A DNA stretch of 64,000 bases from Acidimicrobiales bacterium MED-G01 (lineage in GTDB: Bacteria; Actinomycetota; Acidimicrobiia; Acidimicrobiales; Poriferisodalaceae). The position numbers and the translations under genes are program-made. The notes under the pieces were generated by a model. It made no database searches. It saw only the letters and a program-made list of their open reading frames with translations, and was not told the DNA's origin. Positions 15,188 through 24,320 of the stretch are shown here, piece by piece. The DNA lies in NCBI GenBank assembly GCA_002457435.1, contig NTLA01000002.1:62001-126000 (forward strand). Direction: 5' to 3'. Positions within the stretch are counted from its first letter, which is position 1, and each line of letters opens with the position of its first letter.

Positions 15188-18100
15188 ATGAGCACTTCAA
15201 ATAACACTCCCTACCCACGAGTGCCAAACAGAGCCGACTTCCCTGCCATTGAACGTGCCGTTCTCGAGCGTTGGGCCGAAAACAACACCTTCCAAGATTC
15301 CATTGATGCTCGACCTGAAGATGACGAATATGTCTTTTATGACGGGCCGCCATTTGCGAACGGCCTTCCCCATCATGGTCACTTACTTACGGGGTACGTA
15401 AAAGACGTCGTTCCCCGATATCAAACAATGCTCGGTAAGCGTGTGGATCGGAGGTTCGGGTGGGATTGTCATGGGCTGCCCGCCGAGATGGAAACCGAAC
15501 AGGAACTTGGCGTGAGCGGCCGAGCAGCCATCACTGAACACGGGATCCAGAACTTCAACGCCAGCTGCAGAGAATCGGTCCTCAGATACACGGGTGAATG
15601 GCAGGAAACAGTTACTCGCCAGGCTCGGTGGGTGGACTTTGAGAACGACTACAAGACCATGGATCTGACCTACATGGAATCAGTAATGTGGGCGTTTAAG
15701 CAACTTTGGGATCAAGATTTGATCTACAAGGCTTTTCGTGTGATGCCTTACTCGTGGGGCGCAGAAACTCCTTTATCTAACTTCGAAATTCGTCTTGATG
15801 ATGCAACTCGACCACGACAAGACCCAGCAATAACTGTCTGGTTTGAGCTAGATAGCGAAGGCATTGATCAGGCTGAAGAGAATCGGCCTATTCGCCTATT
15901 GATTTGGACGACGACACCCTGGACACTGCCGTCGAACCTCGCGGTCGCTGTTGGTCCCGAAATTGACTACGCACTTATCAAAACAGCCGATGCACAATGG
16001 GTCCTAAGTTCAGACTGCATTGAAAAATACTCTGAAGAACTCGGTAACTACGAAGTAATCCAAACCTTGCGGGGTTCTGATCTGGTTGGCCGCACCTATA
16101 CACCCTTATTTAATTTCTTTGATGAAAGGGCCGACGCTTTTCGAGTTTTGTCAGCTGATTTTGTGGATACCACCGAAGGCACCGGAATCGTTCACATGGC
16201 ACCCGGTTTTGGTGAAGACGACCAGATTGTCTGTGAAGCAAATGGTATCGAAATCGGGGAAGCAGTTCCGGTCGATGACCAAGGGCGATTCACGAACATC
16301 ATCACGCCTTGGGCTAACGAGAACGTGTTTGATGCAAACCCGAAAATAATTCAAGATTTGAAAGACTCAGACAGGGTCTTGCGGCACGACACCTACGAAC
16401 ACAACTACCCGCATTGTTGGCGAACCGATACGCCAATCATCTATAAGGCTATTTCTTCTTGGTACGTCGAAGTGACCAAAATTCGATCCCGGCTTCAAGA
16501 AATCAACCAGGAAATTAACTGGGTCCCTTCTCACGTCCGCGACGGCCGGTTTGGCCAGTGGCTTGCAGGAGCTCGCGATTGGTCCATCAGCCGCAACCGC
16601 TTTTGGGGTTCTCCGATACCGATTTGGATAAGTGATGACCCCGACTATCCGAGAACTGACGTTTACGGAAGCCTCGACGAATTAGAAGCAGACTTTGGAA
16701 TCCGACCAACCGATCTCCATCGACCATTTATTGATGACCTAACTCGACCAAATCCAGACGACCCGACAGGCAAAAGCGTGATGCGGCGGGTCCCGGAAGT
16801 TCTCGACTGCTGGTTCGAGTCCGGATCGATGCCCTTTGCGCAAGTCCACTACCCATTCGAGAACAAGCAGTGGTTCGAAGAGCATTTCCCGGCTGATTTT
16901 ATTGTTGAGTACATCAATCAAACCCGTGGTTGGTTTTACACATTGCACGTGCTCGCAGGAGCGCTATTTGATCGTCCCGCCTTTCAAAACGTCATCTGTC
17001 ATGGAATTCTCCTAGCCGAAGATGGAAACAAGCTCTCTAAAAGGCTACGAAACTACACCGAGCCAACTGAAATCTTCGACTCTCAGGGTTCTGATGCCCT
17101 GCGTTGGTATCTGATGTCTACAAACATAGTCAGAGGTGGTGATACCCGTATCTCTGACACCGGTATCGATGATGTAACTCGTCAGGTCCTGATTCCTGTC
17201 TGGAACGCCTACTCTTTCTTCACTCTCTACGCCAACGTGGATGGTCACAAAGCGGTCAACCGAACTGATTCGCAACACCTGTTGGATCGTTATCTTCTTG
17301 CCAAGACACGATCACTTGTTGAACAGACAACTCGCGCCCTCAACGAATACGACCTTCCTGGGGCGGCATCAGAAATCCAAGCCTTTATTGACGCCCTCAA
17401 CAACTGGTATATACGCAGATCTCGTGATCGATTTTGGGGTCCGGAAGGAGGAGGTCAGGGGGATGCTGACGCATACGACACCCTCTACACGGTGCTCACA
17501 ACTTTCACCCGAGTCGCAGCCCCCTTCCTGCCGATGATCATGGAAGAAATCTATGGAGGCTTGACCGGCGGAGATAGCGTCCACCTCCAGAGTTGGCCCG
17601 ATCCTGATGAACTACCCGCAGATCATGACTTGGTCTCCAGGATGGATCAGATACGGGAAGCCGCGTCAATGGCTCTCCGACTCAGAGAAGATGCTGGGCT
17701 TCGCGTAAGGCTGCCCCTTTCGTCAGCCACAATCGCCGGTAAACACGCCTCTGCTTTGGCGGACGTCACTCAACTATTGGCGGAAGAGATCAACGTCCAT
17801 GAAGTTATTTTGACTGAAGAAATAGGTGAGCTAGCCAACTTAAGTCTCCGCCCCAACGGCAACATTCTCGGTCCACGCCTCGGAGGCGATGTTCAAAAGG
17901 TTTTCGGGGCAGCTAAGAAAGGTGACTGGGCCCTTATCGCCGACGGAAGAATCGAGGTAGCTGGACACACTCTAGATTCGGACGAATACGAACTTGCTCT
18001 CGAACCGAACGACCCTATAAATACAGCTTCGTTGCGTTCGAACGAAGCGGTGGTTGTTCTCGATATGGAAGTGACTCCTGAGCTTGAGGCGGAAGGTGCC

Positions 18101-18310
18101 GCTAGGGACCTAATTAGAACTATTCAACAAGCGCGAAAAGATGCAGACCTTGAGGTAACTGACCGAATTGAGGTGGAGATCAATTGGTCTGCACCTAACG
18201 CAGAAGCAGTCAAGGCGCACGAGTCTGTCATCATGGCGGCGGTACTTGCGCACCGGATTTCTTGGCTACCGGGCGGGCCTCAGCCAGATGTAAAACTCAT
18301 CGGTTCTTGA
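15188..18310 (+). CDS. ileS: Isoleucyl-tRNA synthetase, IleRS2-like type
   Basis: A 1040-aa class I synthetase that charges tRNA-Ile. The HIGH motif reads HHGH (about 62-65, in FANGLPHHGHLLTG) and the KMSKS motif reads KLSKR (about 615, in EDGNKLSKRLRNYTEP). RFGWDCHGLPAEMETE, the editing-domain WTTTPWTLPSNLAVAV and CWFESGSMPFAQ are all present. The KLSKR form and length fit the eukaryote-like IleRS2 clade, often associated with reduced mupirocin sensitivity, rather than the classic bacterial IleRS1. ATG 15188 is chosen over the track's 15164. No T-box leader is seen in the 172-bp divergent gap. Confidence 0.96.
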   Translation: MSTSNNTPYPRVPNRADFPAIERAVLERWAENNTFQDSIDARPEDDEYVFYDGPPFANGLPHHGHLLTGYVKDVVPRYQTMLGKRVDRRFGWDCHGLPAEMETEQELGVSGRAAITEHGIQNFNASCRESVLRYTGEWQETVTRQARWVDFENDYKTMDLTYMESVMWAFKQLWDQDLIYKAFRVMPYSWGAETPLSNFEIRLDDATRPRQDPAITVWFELDSEGIDQAEENRPIRLLIWTTTPWTLPSNLAVAVGPEIDYALIKTADAQWVLSSDCIEKYSEELGNYEVIQTLRGSDLVGRTYTPLFNFFDERADAFRVLSADFVDTTEGTGIVHMAPGFGEDDQIVCEANGIEIGEAVPVDDQGRFTNIITPWANENVFDANPKIIQDLKDSDRVLRHDTYEHNYPHCWRTDTPIIYKAISSWYVEVTKIRSRLQEINQEINWVPSHVRDGRFGQWLAGARDWSISRNRFWGSPIPIWISDDPDYPRTDVYGSLDELEADFGIRPTDLHRPFIDDLTRPNPDDPTGKSVMRRVPEVLDCWFESGSMPFAQVHYPFENKQWFEEHFPADFIVEYINQTRGWFYTLHVLAGALFDRPAFQNVICHGILLAEDGNKLSKRLRNYTEPTEIFDSQGSDALRWYLMSTNIVRGGDTRISDTGIDDVTRQVLIPVWNAYSFFTLYANVDGHKAVNRTDSQHLLDRYLLAKTRSLVEQTTRALNEYDLPGAASEIQAFIDALNNWYIRRSRDRFWGPEGGGQGDADAYDTLYTVLTTFTRVAAPFLPMIMEEIYGGLTGGDSVHLQSWPDPDELPADHDLVSRMDQIREAASMALRLREDAGLRVRLPLSSATIAGKHASALADVTQLLAEEINVHEVILTEEIGELANLSLRPNGNILGPRLGGDVQKVFGAAKKGDWALIADGRIEVAGHTLDSDEYELALEPNDPINTASLRSNEAVVVLDMEVTPELEAEGAARDLIRTIQQARKDADLEVTDRIEVEINWSAPNAEAVKAHESVIMAAVLAHRISWLPGGPQPDVKLIGS

Positions 18311-18318
18311 GCACGCAG

Positions 18319-19161
18319 CTATTCGCCCTCTAGAGACTCGCGACGTTGCAGTGCAGAAAAGAACGGATCTTCGATCTCGTCGCCTGAGCGACTTTCCCTA
18401 GCAGGGCGTTGCGCTCCTAATTGATCGGGAATCGCCGCCGTCGATTCGTCAATAACTGCTACCCCTTCAATAGTGCTTGTAATAGTGCTTGTCGCTGGAT
18501 GTTGATCGGGTGGACCATCCGGCCGTCCACTGAGGTCTCGAGCGATTTCACCTAGGGCTCGTCGCCTGGTCTCGATTAGCTCGGCTAGTTGATCAGCATC
18601 GTTGCGTCTGGCACTTATCCGAGCGTCTAATTCCAACAACTCTGACTCAAGTTCAGCTTTTCGCGCCAGAGCACCAGTAGCCGCTAGTTCTGAGGATGAA
18701 GCCACAAGGACATCTGCCAAGAGATCCGCAATCTGTTCTCGAGCTGCCATGATTGCATCGTCCACAACATCGTCAGCAGTTTCCTGCGCTAGCGAAATCA
18801 ATTGCGCTATGCGGTCAACCTCAATCTTGGTAGCTCCAATGGCCACGGGGCCTTGGTTCTCGGCCTCGTCAGGGGATGAAGTTGGCGCTAACTCGAGTTT
18901 TGGAGCAGTCTCCAAGGCTTCCTTGATACTTTCGATCGGTCCGGGCCTGCCATCGTAGACTTGAACTTCGCCGTCTTCGCCGTTCGAAGATGTACGTGTT
19001 TCCGCGTCGATGAGACGATCAGCTACGTCATCTAATCGTGCCTGCATCTCACCTAATCCAGCTGCCACCCGTTCAAGAAAATCATCAACCGCATCCGGGT
19101 CGTACCCTCTGAAACGCTCAGGGAAATGCTGAGTTTCAAGCAACTTCGGTGTCAACTCCAT
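18319..19161 (-). CDS. divIVA: DivIVA/Wag31-like polar growth protein
   Basis: A 280-aa coiled-coil protein. The N-terminal DivIVA membrane-binding domain is clear (LLETQHFPERFRGYDPDAVDDFLERVAAGL). A variable acidic linker follows, then a long coiled coil (roughly residues 110-215) and a disordered tail with a TSTITSTI duplication. In actinobacteria this protein marks curved membrane and recruits the cell-wall machinery to poles and septa. It is the last gene of the division cluster. ATG 19161 has no ribosome site but TAGTGT 6 nt upstream, suggesting its own leaderless transcript. Confidence 0.9.
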   Translation of the reverse strand: MELTPKLLETQHFPERFRGYDPDAVDDFLERVAAGLGEMQARLDDVADRLIDAETRTSSNGEDGEVQVYDGRPGPIESIKEALETAPKLELAPTSSPDEAENQGPVAIGATKIEVDRIAQLISLAQETADDVVDDAIMAAREQIADLLADVLVASSSELAATGALARKAELESELLELDARISARRNDADQLAELIETRRRALGEIARDLSGRPDGPPDQHPATSTITSTIEGVAVIDESTAAIPDQLGAQRPARESRSGDEIEDPFFSALQRRESLEGE

Positions 19162-19167
19162 GGGGTG

Positions 19168-19173
19168 ACACTA
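19168..19173 (-). promoter_or_regulatory. Putative -10 element of divIVA
   Basis: TAGTGT lies 6 nt before ATG 19161, inside the 55-bp gap after yggT. Confidence 0.42.
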
Positions 19174-19216
19174 ACAACAAGGGGCCCGGACCGAAACTGA
19201 GAAGAGTCGAACTTCG

Positions 19217-19483
19217 CTAACCACAGTTCAGAATCACTCCAGCAAGCACCCACTGAATGAGGATAAGAACAAGAATCGGTGAGAGGTCGAGTCCGAAACC
19301 TCCGAGCCGAAGCGGTGGCAGAGCTCTGCGCAGCGGGCCCATTAAAGGTTCGGTGACACGGACAAGGAAAGTTCGCACAATAGCCACGGGACTGTCTTGG
19401 GCTATCGGGATCCAGCTAAAGATAATGCGGCCGAAGATAGCCAGCACATAGATATCGCAGAGAGTGCAGAGCACCTGAATCAT
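19217..19483 (-). CDS. YggT-family membrane protein
   Basis: An 88-aa protein with two transmembrane segments flanking the conserved loop IVRTFLVRVTEPLMGPLRRALPP, the YggT (YlmG) family signature. The family sits next to sepF in Gram-positive and cyanobacterial genomes and is linked to division or envelope organisation, without a defined reaction. It follows sepF by 14 bp and precedes divIVA, the standard order in actinobacteria. Confidence 0.92.
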   Translation of the reverse strand: MIQVLCTLCDIYVLAIFGRIIFSWIPIAQDSPVAIVRTFLVRVTEPLMGPLRRALPPLRLGGFGLDLSPILVLILIQWVLAGVILNCG

Positions 19484-19497
19484 TGTTGAAACCTTGA

Positions 19498-20013
19498 TCA
19501 GTAATGCAAACCGCGCTCTTGGAGGCGTTGACGCTCCTCCTCGGCGAGGTTCACGTGTGATGGAGCGAGGAGATAAACTTGGTCAGCCACTTTCTCCATT
19601 TTTCCGCCTAGGGCGTAACAAAGCCCACTAATGAAATCGATGATTCTTCGAGCCAGATCTCTATTCGCTGTCTGCAGGTTGACTATCACCGGCTGATCAG
19701 CCTTAAAGCGGTCTGCCAGTTGCTGAGCATCGTTAAAAGTTCGGGGAGCTACTACATGAGGCTTAGCGCTGGTTATGGGGATGGTCCTCACCGAACCGCT
19801 AGAAGTTAGTCCCGTGCTTTCGACGGCTGAGCTTTGGGCTTGCTCCGGCATTGTCGGTGATGCAGTGGGACTAGTCACAACCGACACTTGATCGCTCTTA
19901 GACGCGACAGCACCCGGGGTTTCACCTTGGTGTTGGAGCCCATCCAACTCGTCATATTGTTCATCAGGTCCTAACCCGAGATAGAGCATCGCTTGTCGCC
20001 ACATCGAAGCCAT
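19498..20013 (-). CDS. sepF: Cell division protein SepF
   Basis: A 171-aa protein with an N-terminal amphipathic membrane-targeting helix (ASMWRQAMLYLGLG), an acidic variable linker and a C-terminal SepF domain (RTFNDAQQLADRFKADQPVIVNLQTANRDLARRIIDFISGLCYALGGKMEKVADQVYLLAPSHV). SepF anchors FtsZ to the membrane in bacteria lacking FtsA, consistent with no ftsA in this cluster. ATG 20013 has an ideal AGGAGG site; the track's longer start enters the yggS end. Confidence 0.95.
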   Translation of the reverse strand: MASMWRQAMLYLGLGPDEQYDELDGLQHQGETPGAVASKSDQVSVVTSPTASPTMPEQAQSSAVESTGLTSSGSVRTIPITSAKPHVVAPRTFNDAQQLADRFKADQPVIVNLQTANRDLARRIIDFISGLCYALGGKMEKVADQVYLLAPSHVNLAEEERQRLQERGLHY

Positions 20014-20047
20014 TCGCCTCCTCCTAAGTGCCGAGGGTACCGCGCTC

Positions 20048-20719
20048 TCAGCGGGTGGGGCGATCACCAAACAAAGCAGTTCCGATTCTTACCATCGTGC
20101 TTCCAGATTCGATAGCAATCTCCAGATCGTTACTCATGCCGATCGACCGATGATGGAGGCCCTGATCGTCAGCTAGTTGCACGAGTTCACGATATGCAGC
20201 CCGAATGTGAGCGGCATCACCTTGGGGTCCGATTGCCATCAAACCTGTCACTTCTAGCCCGGCCGAGGTAGCAAGCGAAATTAGTTGACCAGCCTCCGCA
20301 ATATGACACCCACCCTGTGATTCATTTTCCGTCAGATTCACCTGAACCATGACCGAAGAACCTGGAGATCGTTTACTCAATTCTTGCACCAGAGACATCC
20401 TGTCTACCGTTTGCCAAACCTTCACAATTTCTGCCACCTGACGGACTTTGTTTGTCTGCATCCCTCCGATGAAGTGCACGTCCACAGCCTCACGTTGCTC
20501 TTCGTTAAGTTCAGTCCATTTGGCTTTCAGTTCTTGGGCGTAATTTTCACCGACACTTTGAAATCCACATTCCGCGGCGAGCCTCAACGCCCAGGAACCA
20601 AAGCCTTTCGTAACGGCCACTATTTCGACCCGGTCACCACCCAGCGCAGAGATTCGTTGTCGCAGCGTGCCGGCTCGATCCAGCAGTTCTTCGCGACCGA
20701 GTTTCTTGTCGAGATTCAT
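20048..20719 (-). CDS. PLP homeostasis protein (YggS/PROSC family)
   Basis: A 223-aa alanine-racemase-like single-domain protein that binds pyridoxal phosphate and helps control B6 vitamer and amino-acid pools. The PLP lysine is in VEIVAVTKGF. Family motifs are SVGENYAQELKAKW, VDVHFIGGMQTNKV, VNLTENESQGGC, GLMAIGP, and the final LEIAIESGSTMVRIGTALFGDR. It overlaps the end of pgeF by 4 bp. The linkage to sepF and pgeF is standard in the dcw region. Confidence 0.94.
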   Translation of the reverse strand: MNLDKKLGREELLDRAGTLRQRISALGGDRVEIVAVTKGFGSWALRLAAECGFQSVGENYAQELKAKWTELNEEQREAVDVHFIGGMQTNKVRQVAEIVKVWQTVDRMSLVQELSKRSPGSSVMVQVNLTENESQGGCHIAEAGQLISLATSAGLEVTGLMAIGPQGDAAHIRAAYRELVQLADDQGLHHRSIGMSNDLEIAIESGSTMVRIGTALFGDRPTR

Positions 20720-21387
20720 AACAAACGTCCAATTTCGGCTACGAGGGCGAACCGTTGATAATCACCGTTGGCCCTGTATGACCAATATCGAGAATCCTGA
20801 GCGGTGCATCGAGCAACTTGGTGATCGACGGCGACTGAGCTTCTAGAAAGCGTTTCCTCAACTGCAGCTCTCAGGTCTAGTGCCGGTAATCCGTCTTTTG
20901 TGCAACTTGCGGCTCTCTCTCCGATGAGCTTGACCATCTGAGTAAGGTCCTCAGTACCGAATTCGTATTCGTCTGCTGATATGTGCGGTCCGATGATCGC
21001 CCGTTGTTCGTAGCATCCGTATTGCATCATTTGTTCAGCAGCGTTCTTGATTACTCCGTCGCGAATTCCGCGCCACCCGGCGTGCACTACAGCAAGCACG
21101 GGACCAGAAACTGAGTTTCCGTACAGGGCTATTGGTACGCAGTCAGCGACCCGGACCCCAATCGGAATACCTGGCATCCGAGTTATCAGGGCATCACATT
21201 CATAAGGATTGTGATTACTCAGGCTTTCGACTGTCGCCAAGTCTGAGCCATGAACCTGGCGTGGGAAAACAGGCACCTGTTTGTCGGCAGAGAAGAATGA
21301 CTCTTCGCGGGCATCGCCGTCGTTGTAATCCGAAAACCCGACTCGAACCGAATGCTGTCCCCCAACTCGACGGTGAAAGGTCAACAT
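20716..21387 (-). CDS. pgeF: Peptidoglycan editing factor PgeF (YfiH, laccase-fold)
   Basis: A 223-aa member of the YfiH/DUF152 family, reported to prevent misincorporation of L-Ser in place of L-Ala in muropeptides or to act on purine nucleosides. Zinc-site motifs are PRQVHGSD, VRVADCVPIAL and VVHAGWRGIRDG. The usual GPCI motif reads IIGPHISADEYEFG, with His instead of Cys. It lies directly downstream of ftsZ and overlaps yggS by 4 bp. Confidence 0.92.
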   Translation of the reverse strand: MLTFHRRVGGQHSVRVGFSDYNDGDAREESFFSADKQVPVFPRQVHGSDLATVESLSNHNPYECDALITRMPGIPIGVRVADCVPIALYGNSVSGPVLAVVHAGWRGIRDGVIKNAAEQMMQYGCYEQRAIIGPHISADEYEFGTEDLTQMVKLIGERAASCTKDGLPALDLRAAVEETLSRSSVAVDHQVARCTAQDSRYWSYRANGDYQRFALVAEIGRLL

Positions 21388-21422
21388 TCCTTAACTACGA
21401 AATATCGGACGTGTGATCTTGG

Positions 21423-22526
21423 TCATTTGAGAAATGACGGCACATCGAATTCGTCATCATCGTCTTCGTTGAGTGGGACATCTACGCGTATGTCGTCGCT
21501 CTCTTGAGCGTCGAAGATGTCAGCCATCTCGCTAATCGGAGCCGAAGTACTAGACCGAGTCGAGCCTGCGGTGCCTTCGTCCCAGCGGTCGAAACCTGCC
21601 GCGATAACCGTGATGCGAATTTCTTCATCCATTGAATCGTCGATCACCGTGCCAAAAATGATATTTGCGTCAGGGTGAGCGACGTCGTGTATCACGTCCG
21701 CTGCGTCTCGTACTTCGTGCAAACTAAGCGCATTCGACGCAGTGACGTTCAACAAAATACCCCGGGCCCCCTCAATAGAAGCTTCCAGTAACGGACTAGA
21801 CACTGCCTGCCGTGCTGCATTCTCGGCACGGTTATCTCCGTGGGCTCGACCTATTCCCATTAGAGCGGAACCAGCATTGGACATAATCATTTTGACGTCA
21901 GCGAAGTCAGTGTTAATCAGCCCTGGTGTCGTGATCAAAGTTGTTATACCTTGAACGCCTTCTCGGAGCACATCGTCAGCCATTTGGAATGCATCAACCA
22001 TGGTTGTGTTTTCATTCGTAACGCTGAGAAGGCGGTCATTCGGGACAACGATTTGGGTGTCGACTCTTTCTCGTAAATCAGAAATTCCCGCGTCCGCTTG
22101 AACTGCGCGTCGGCGACCTTCGAACATAAATGGTCGAGTGACGACACCGATGGTCAGAGCACCACATTCCCTTGCGATGTCAGCTATGACTGGTGCTGCA
22201 CCAGTTCCCGTGCCGCCGCCTTCACCTGCGGTTATGAAGACCATATCGGCACCTACGAGGGTCTCCTGAATCTCATCGGTGTGCTCTACCGCTGCCTGGC
22301 GTCCTACGTCGGGGTCGCTTCCAGCCCCCAGACCACGGGTCAATTCTCGCCCGATATCGAGCTTAATATCCGCATCGCTCATCAGGAGAGCCTGTGCATC
22401 CGTATTGACCGCTATGAATTCAACGCCAGTCAAACCTGACTCGATCATGCGATTAACGGCGTTGCAGCCACCACCACCTACGCCAACAACTTTAATCACG
22501 GCCTGATAATTCTGAGGACTGGCCAC
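21423..22526 (-). CDS. ftsZ: Cell division GTPase FtsZ
   Basis: A 367-aa tubulin homologue that forms the Z ring. GTPase motifs include [14 protein letters not shown], the tubulin signature [22 protein letters not shown] and [12 protein letters not shown]. The acidic linker ends in the conserved C-terminal peptide DVPSFLK, which binds SepF and other partners. GTG 22526 is preferred because GGGAGG lies 4 nt upstream; the track start ATG 22559 has no ribosome site, so 11 more residues remain possible. About 125 bp separate it from ftsQ, enough for its own promoter, though none is clear. Confidence 0.97.
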   Translation of the reverse strand: MASPQNYQAVIKVVGVGGGGCNAVNRMIESGLTGVEFIAVNTDAQALLMSDADIKLDIGRELTRGLGAGSDPDVGRQAAVEHTDEIQETLVGADMVFITAGEGGGTGTGAAPVIADIARECGALTIGVVTRPFMFEGRRRAVQADAGISDLRERVDTQIVVPNDRLLSVTNENTTMVDAFQMADDVLREGVQGITTLITTPGLINTDFADVKMIMSNAGSALMGIGRAHGDNRAENAARQAVSSPLLEASIEGARGILLNVTASNALSLHEVRDAADVIHDVAHPDANIIFGTVIDDSMDEEIRITVIAAGFDRWDEGTAGSTRSSTSAPISEMADIFDAQESDDIRVDVPLNEDDDDEFDVPSFLK

Positions 22527-22650
22527 TGGGCCTCCCGGTATCTCGCCAAATCTGCCCATTAGGAACGCAACCCTGAAGGTAGCGCAAGTTTCAGTCCTTT
22601 AACGTCCGCCCCGTCTTTGGTAGTTCGATTTGTGGCTTCTCACCTATTTA

Positions 22651-23388
22651 TTACTTGTTTCTCACGATCGGTTTTTCTGGATACGAGACATCTATAAAGT
22701 CATCTGTTCGCTTCTCTTCCTCGAGATGATCGAGCATGGCGGACAAGGAAATAATTTTCGCCCCGAGTCGCTCATCGTCCCCGAATACCACCTCTTGGGT
22801 GTTTCTCAGAGTGCCATGGATTTCTCCACGGGAGTCGCGCCGCAAGCTCGCAATTTTATCTCTCAGATCTGAGGGCATAAGGATCAGAAGTGACAGCAAA
22901 GCTGAACTATCGCCAGCTAGATAGACACCCGGAGAACCAGCCGCACGCACCCCGCTTAAACGCGGCAGTTCTGGCGGAGCTGTTAAGCCTGAGGTCAGGA
23001 CTGTTCCATCATCAGCTACCAACGCCCAGCGTTCAGGTTCTGTCAGAGCCAGAGCTAAAGGCTTGTGCTCTGATATGTCAACGGTGATACGACCATTCCA
23101 AGAACGGTCAATGTGCGCTGTCTTCACCCACGAAAGTTCCTCAAGTTTTCGTTGACTCTCACCTAGACCCACGGGCAACGGATCACCAATTTGGAACCCC
23201 AATCGACTTTCTACCTGTTCAAGCGTCAGTTGATGCAGTCCATAGACCTCTACTTGTTCAACATCTAGTAATGACGAGTGTCCCAACAGGATGTACCCCA
23301 CGATGGCACTGATAATGACGGCAGCTAACCAGGCGGAAGTTTTCCCAGGTTTATATACGCGCCTGGGTTTGTTCTGATTGAGGTTCAC
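22651..23388 (-). CDS. ftsQ: Cell division protein FtsQ
   Basis: A 245-aa bitopic protein: short basic cytoplasmic N-terminus, one transmembrane helix (AWLAAVIISAIVGYILLG, about 19-36), then a POTRA domain (LLDVEQVEVYGLHQLTLEQVESRLGFQIGDPL) and a beta domain. FtsQ links early and late divisome proteins through FtsL and FtsB. Conservation is low, as usual, and position between murB and ftsZ supports the call. It starts 2 nt after the murB stop. Confidence 0.9.
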   Translation of the reverse strand: MNLNQNKPRRVYKPGKTSAWLAAVIISAIVGYILLGHSSLLDVEQVEVYGLHQLTLEQVESRLGFQIGDPLPVGLGESQRKLEELSWVKTAHIDRSWNGRITVDISEHKPLALALTEPERWALVADDGTVLTSGLTAPPELPRLSGVRAAGSPGVYLAGDSSALLSLLILMPSDLRDKIASLRRDSRGEIHGTLRNTQEVVFGDDERLGAKIISLSAMLDHLEEEKRTDDFIDVSYPEKPIVRNK

Positions 23389-23390
23389 AG

Positions 23391-24320
23391 TTAGCCCTCG
23401 AATCCAATTCGTCGGATTTCAGTTCTGAGCACAATGCCGGTTTCTAAGAGCACTCGCTGGGCAAGAGCGTTGATTACAGCATCAACGTCAGATGCAGAGC
23501 CCCCAGGGTCGGCTTGAACGAAGTTGGCGTGTTTAGCAGAGACTTGTGCTGAACCGATACGGAAACCCTTGACGCCGAGCCGGTCGAGCAGTTCACCGGA
23601 TGTCTCTTCTTCGGGGTTGACGAAAACAGATCCAGCGTTTTGGCCTCCTGGTTGATTCTCTCTCCTCCATTGCACAATCTCGCTCAATGCTTTTGCTCCG
23701 CCACCAGTTTCATCGTGCTGTAGTTGCAGAGTTGCGGCAAGAATAATTTGGTCTTGCTCTACAGCACTCCTTCTATAACTGAAAGCCAACTCATCGTTAG
23801 TTTTGGTTTCACTACTGACAGTCCTCAAATTGAAAATATTGACTTCCGTCAAAACGCCCGCCATGTCACCCCCATGTCCCCCAGCGTTCATTCGAACCGC
23901 GCCTCCGATTGAGCCCGGAACGCCCACTGCCCACTCGAATCCACTCAGGCCCAAGGCAACGCTCCTGCGAGCCAAAGACGGGAGCGCGACGCTGCTCCCT
24001 GCATAAACGGTTGCCGTTTCTCGATCGATTGTGATCGTTTCGAAATGCTTTCCTGTAGCAACTGTTATCCCAGGAAATCCAGTATCTGCAATCAACAAAT
24101 TGGAGCCGTTACCAATCACCAGAACAGGTAAGCCCGTCTCGTTTCGGGCCCTAGCGACAGCCTCCAAGTCTTGTACCGTTTGCGCCTCTATGTATAGGGC
24201 GGTATCTCCACCAACCCTGTATGTTGTCAGAACGCCAAGGTTCACCTCTGTCTGAGCAAGTGGTCCGAGGATCTCAAGCGCCTGTTTGACGGCTGCAGCG
24301 TCCACTCCGACAACGCTCAC
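23391..24320 (-). CDS. murB: UDP-N-acetylenolpyruvoylglucosamine reductase MurB
   Basis: A 309-aa FAD enzyme that reduces the enolpyruvyl group to make UDP-MurNAc. FAD-binding motifs LPVLVIGNGSNLLIADTGFPG and GLSGFEWAVGVPGSIGGAVRMNAGGHGGDM are clear. The proton-donor Ser is in NAGSVFVNPEEE, and the closing KHANFV motif is present (AQVSAKHANFVQ). It overlaps the stop of murC by 4 bp. Confidence 0.96.
   Translation of the reverse strand: MSVVGVDAAAVKQALEILGPLAQTEVNLGVLTTYRVGGDTALYIEAQTVQDLEAVARARNETGLPVLVIGNGSNLLIADTGFPGITVATGKHFETITIDRETATVYAGSSVALPSLARRSVALGLSGFEWAVGVPGSIGGAVRMNAGGHGGDMAGVLTEVNIFNLRTVSSETKTNDELAFSYRRSAVEQDQIILAATLQLQHDETGGGAKALSEIVQWRRENQPGGQNAGSVFVNPEEETSGELLDRLGVKGFRIGSAQVSAKHANFVQADPGGSASDVDAVINALAQRVLLETGIVLRTEIRRIGFEG

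Noticed and set aside
14802-15191. Long plus-strand ORF rich in FFFAGAFFLATA
   Set aside because: It is the reverse frame of the Lys/Ala repeat in the DksA-like gene. Its membrane-like look comes from the repeat, and there is no promoter or ribosome site.
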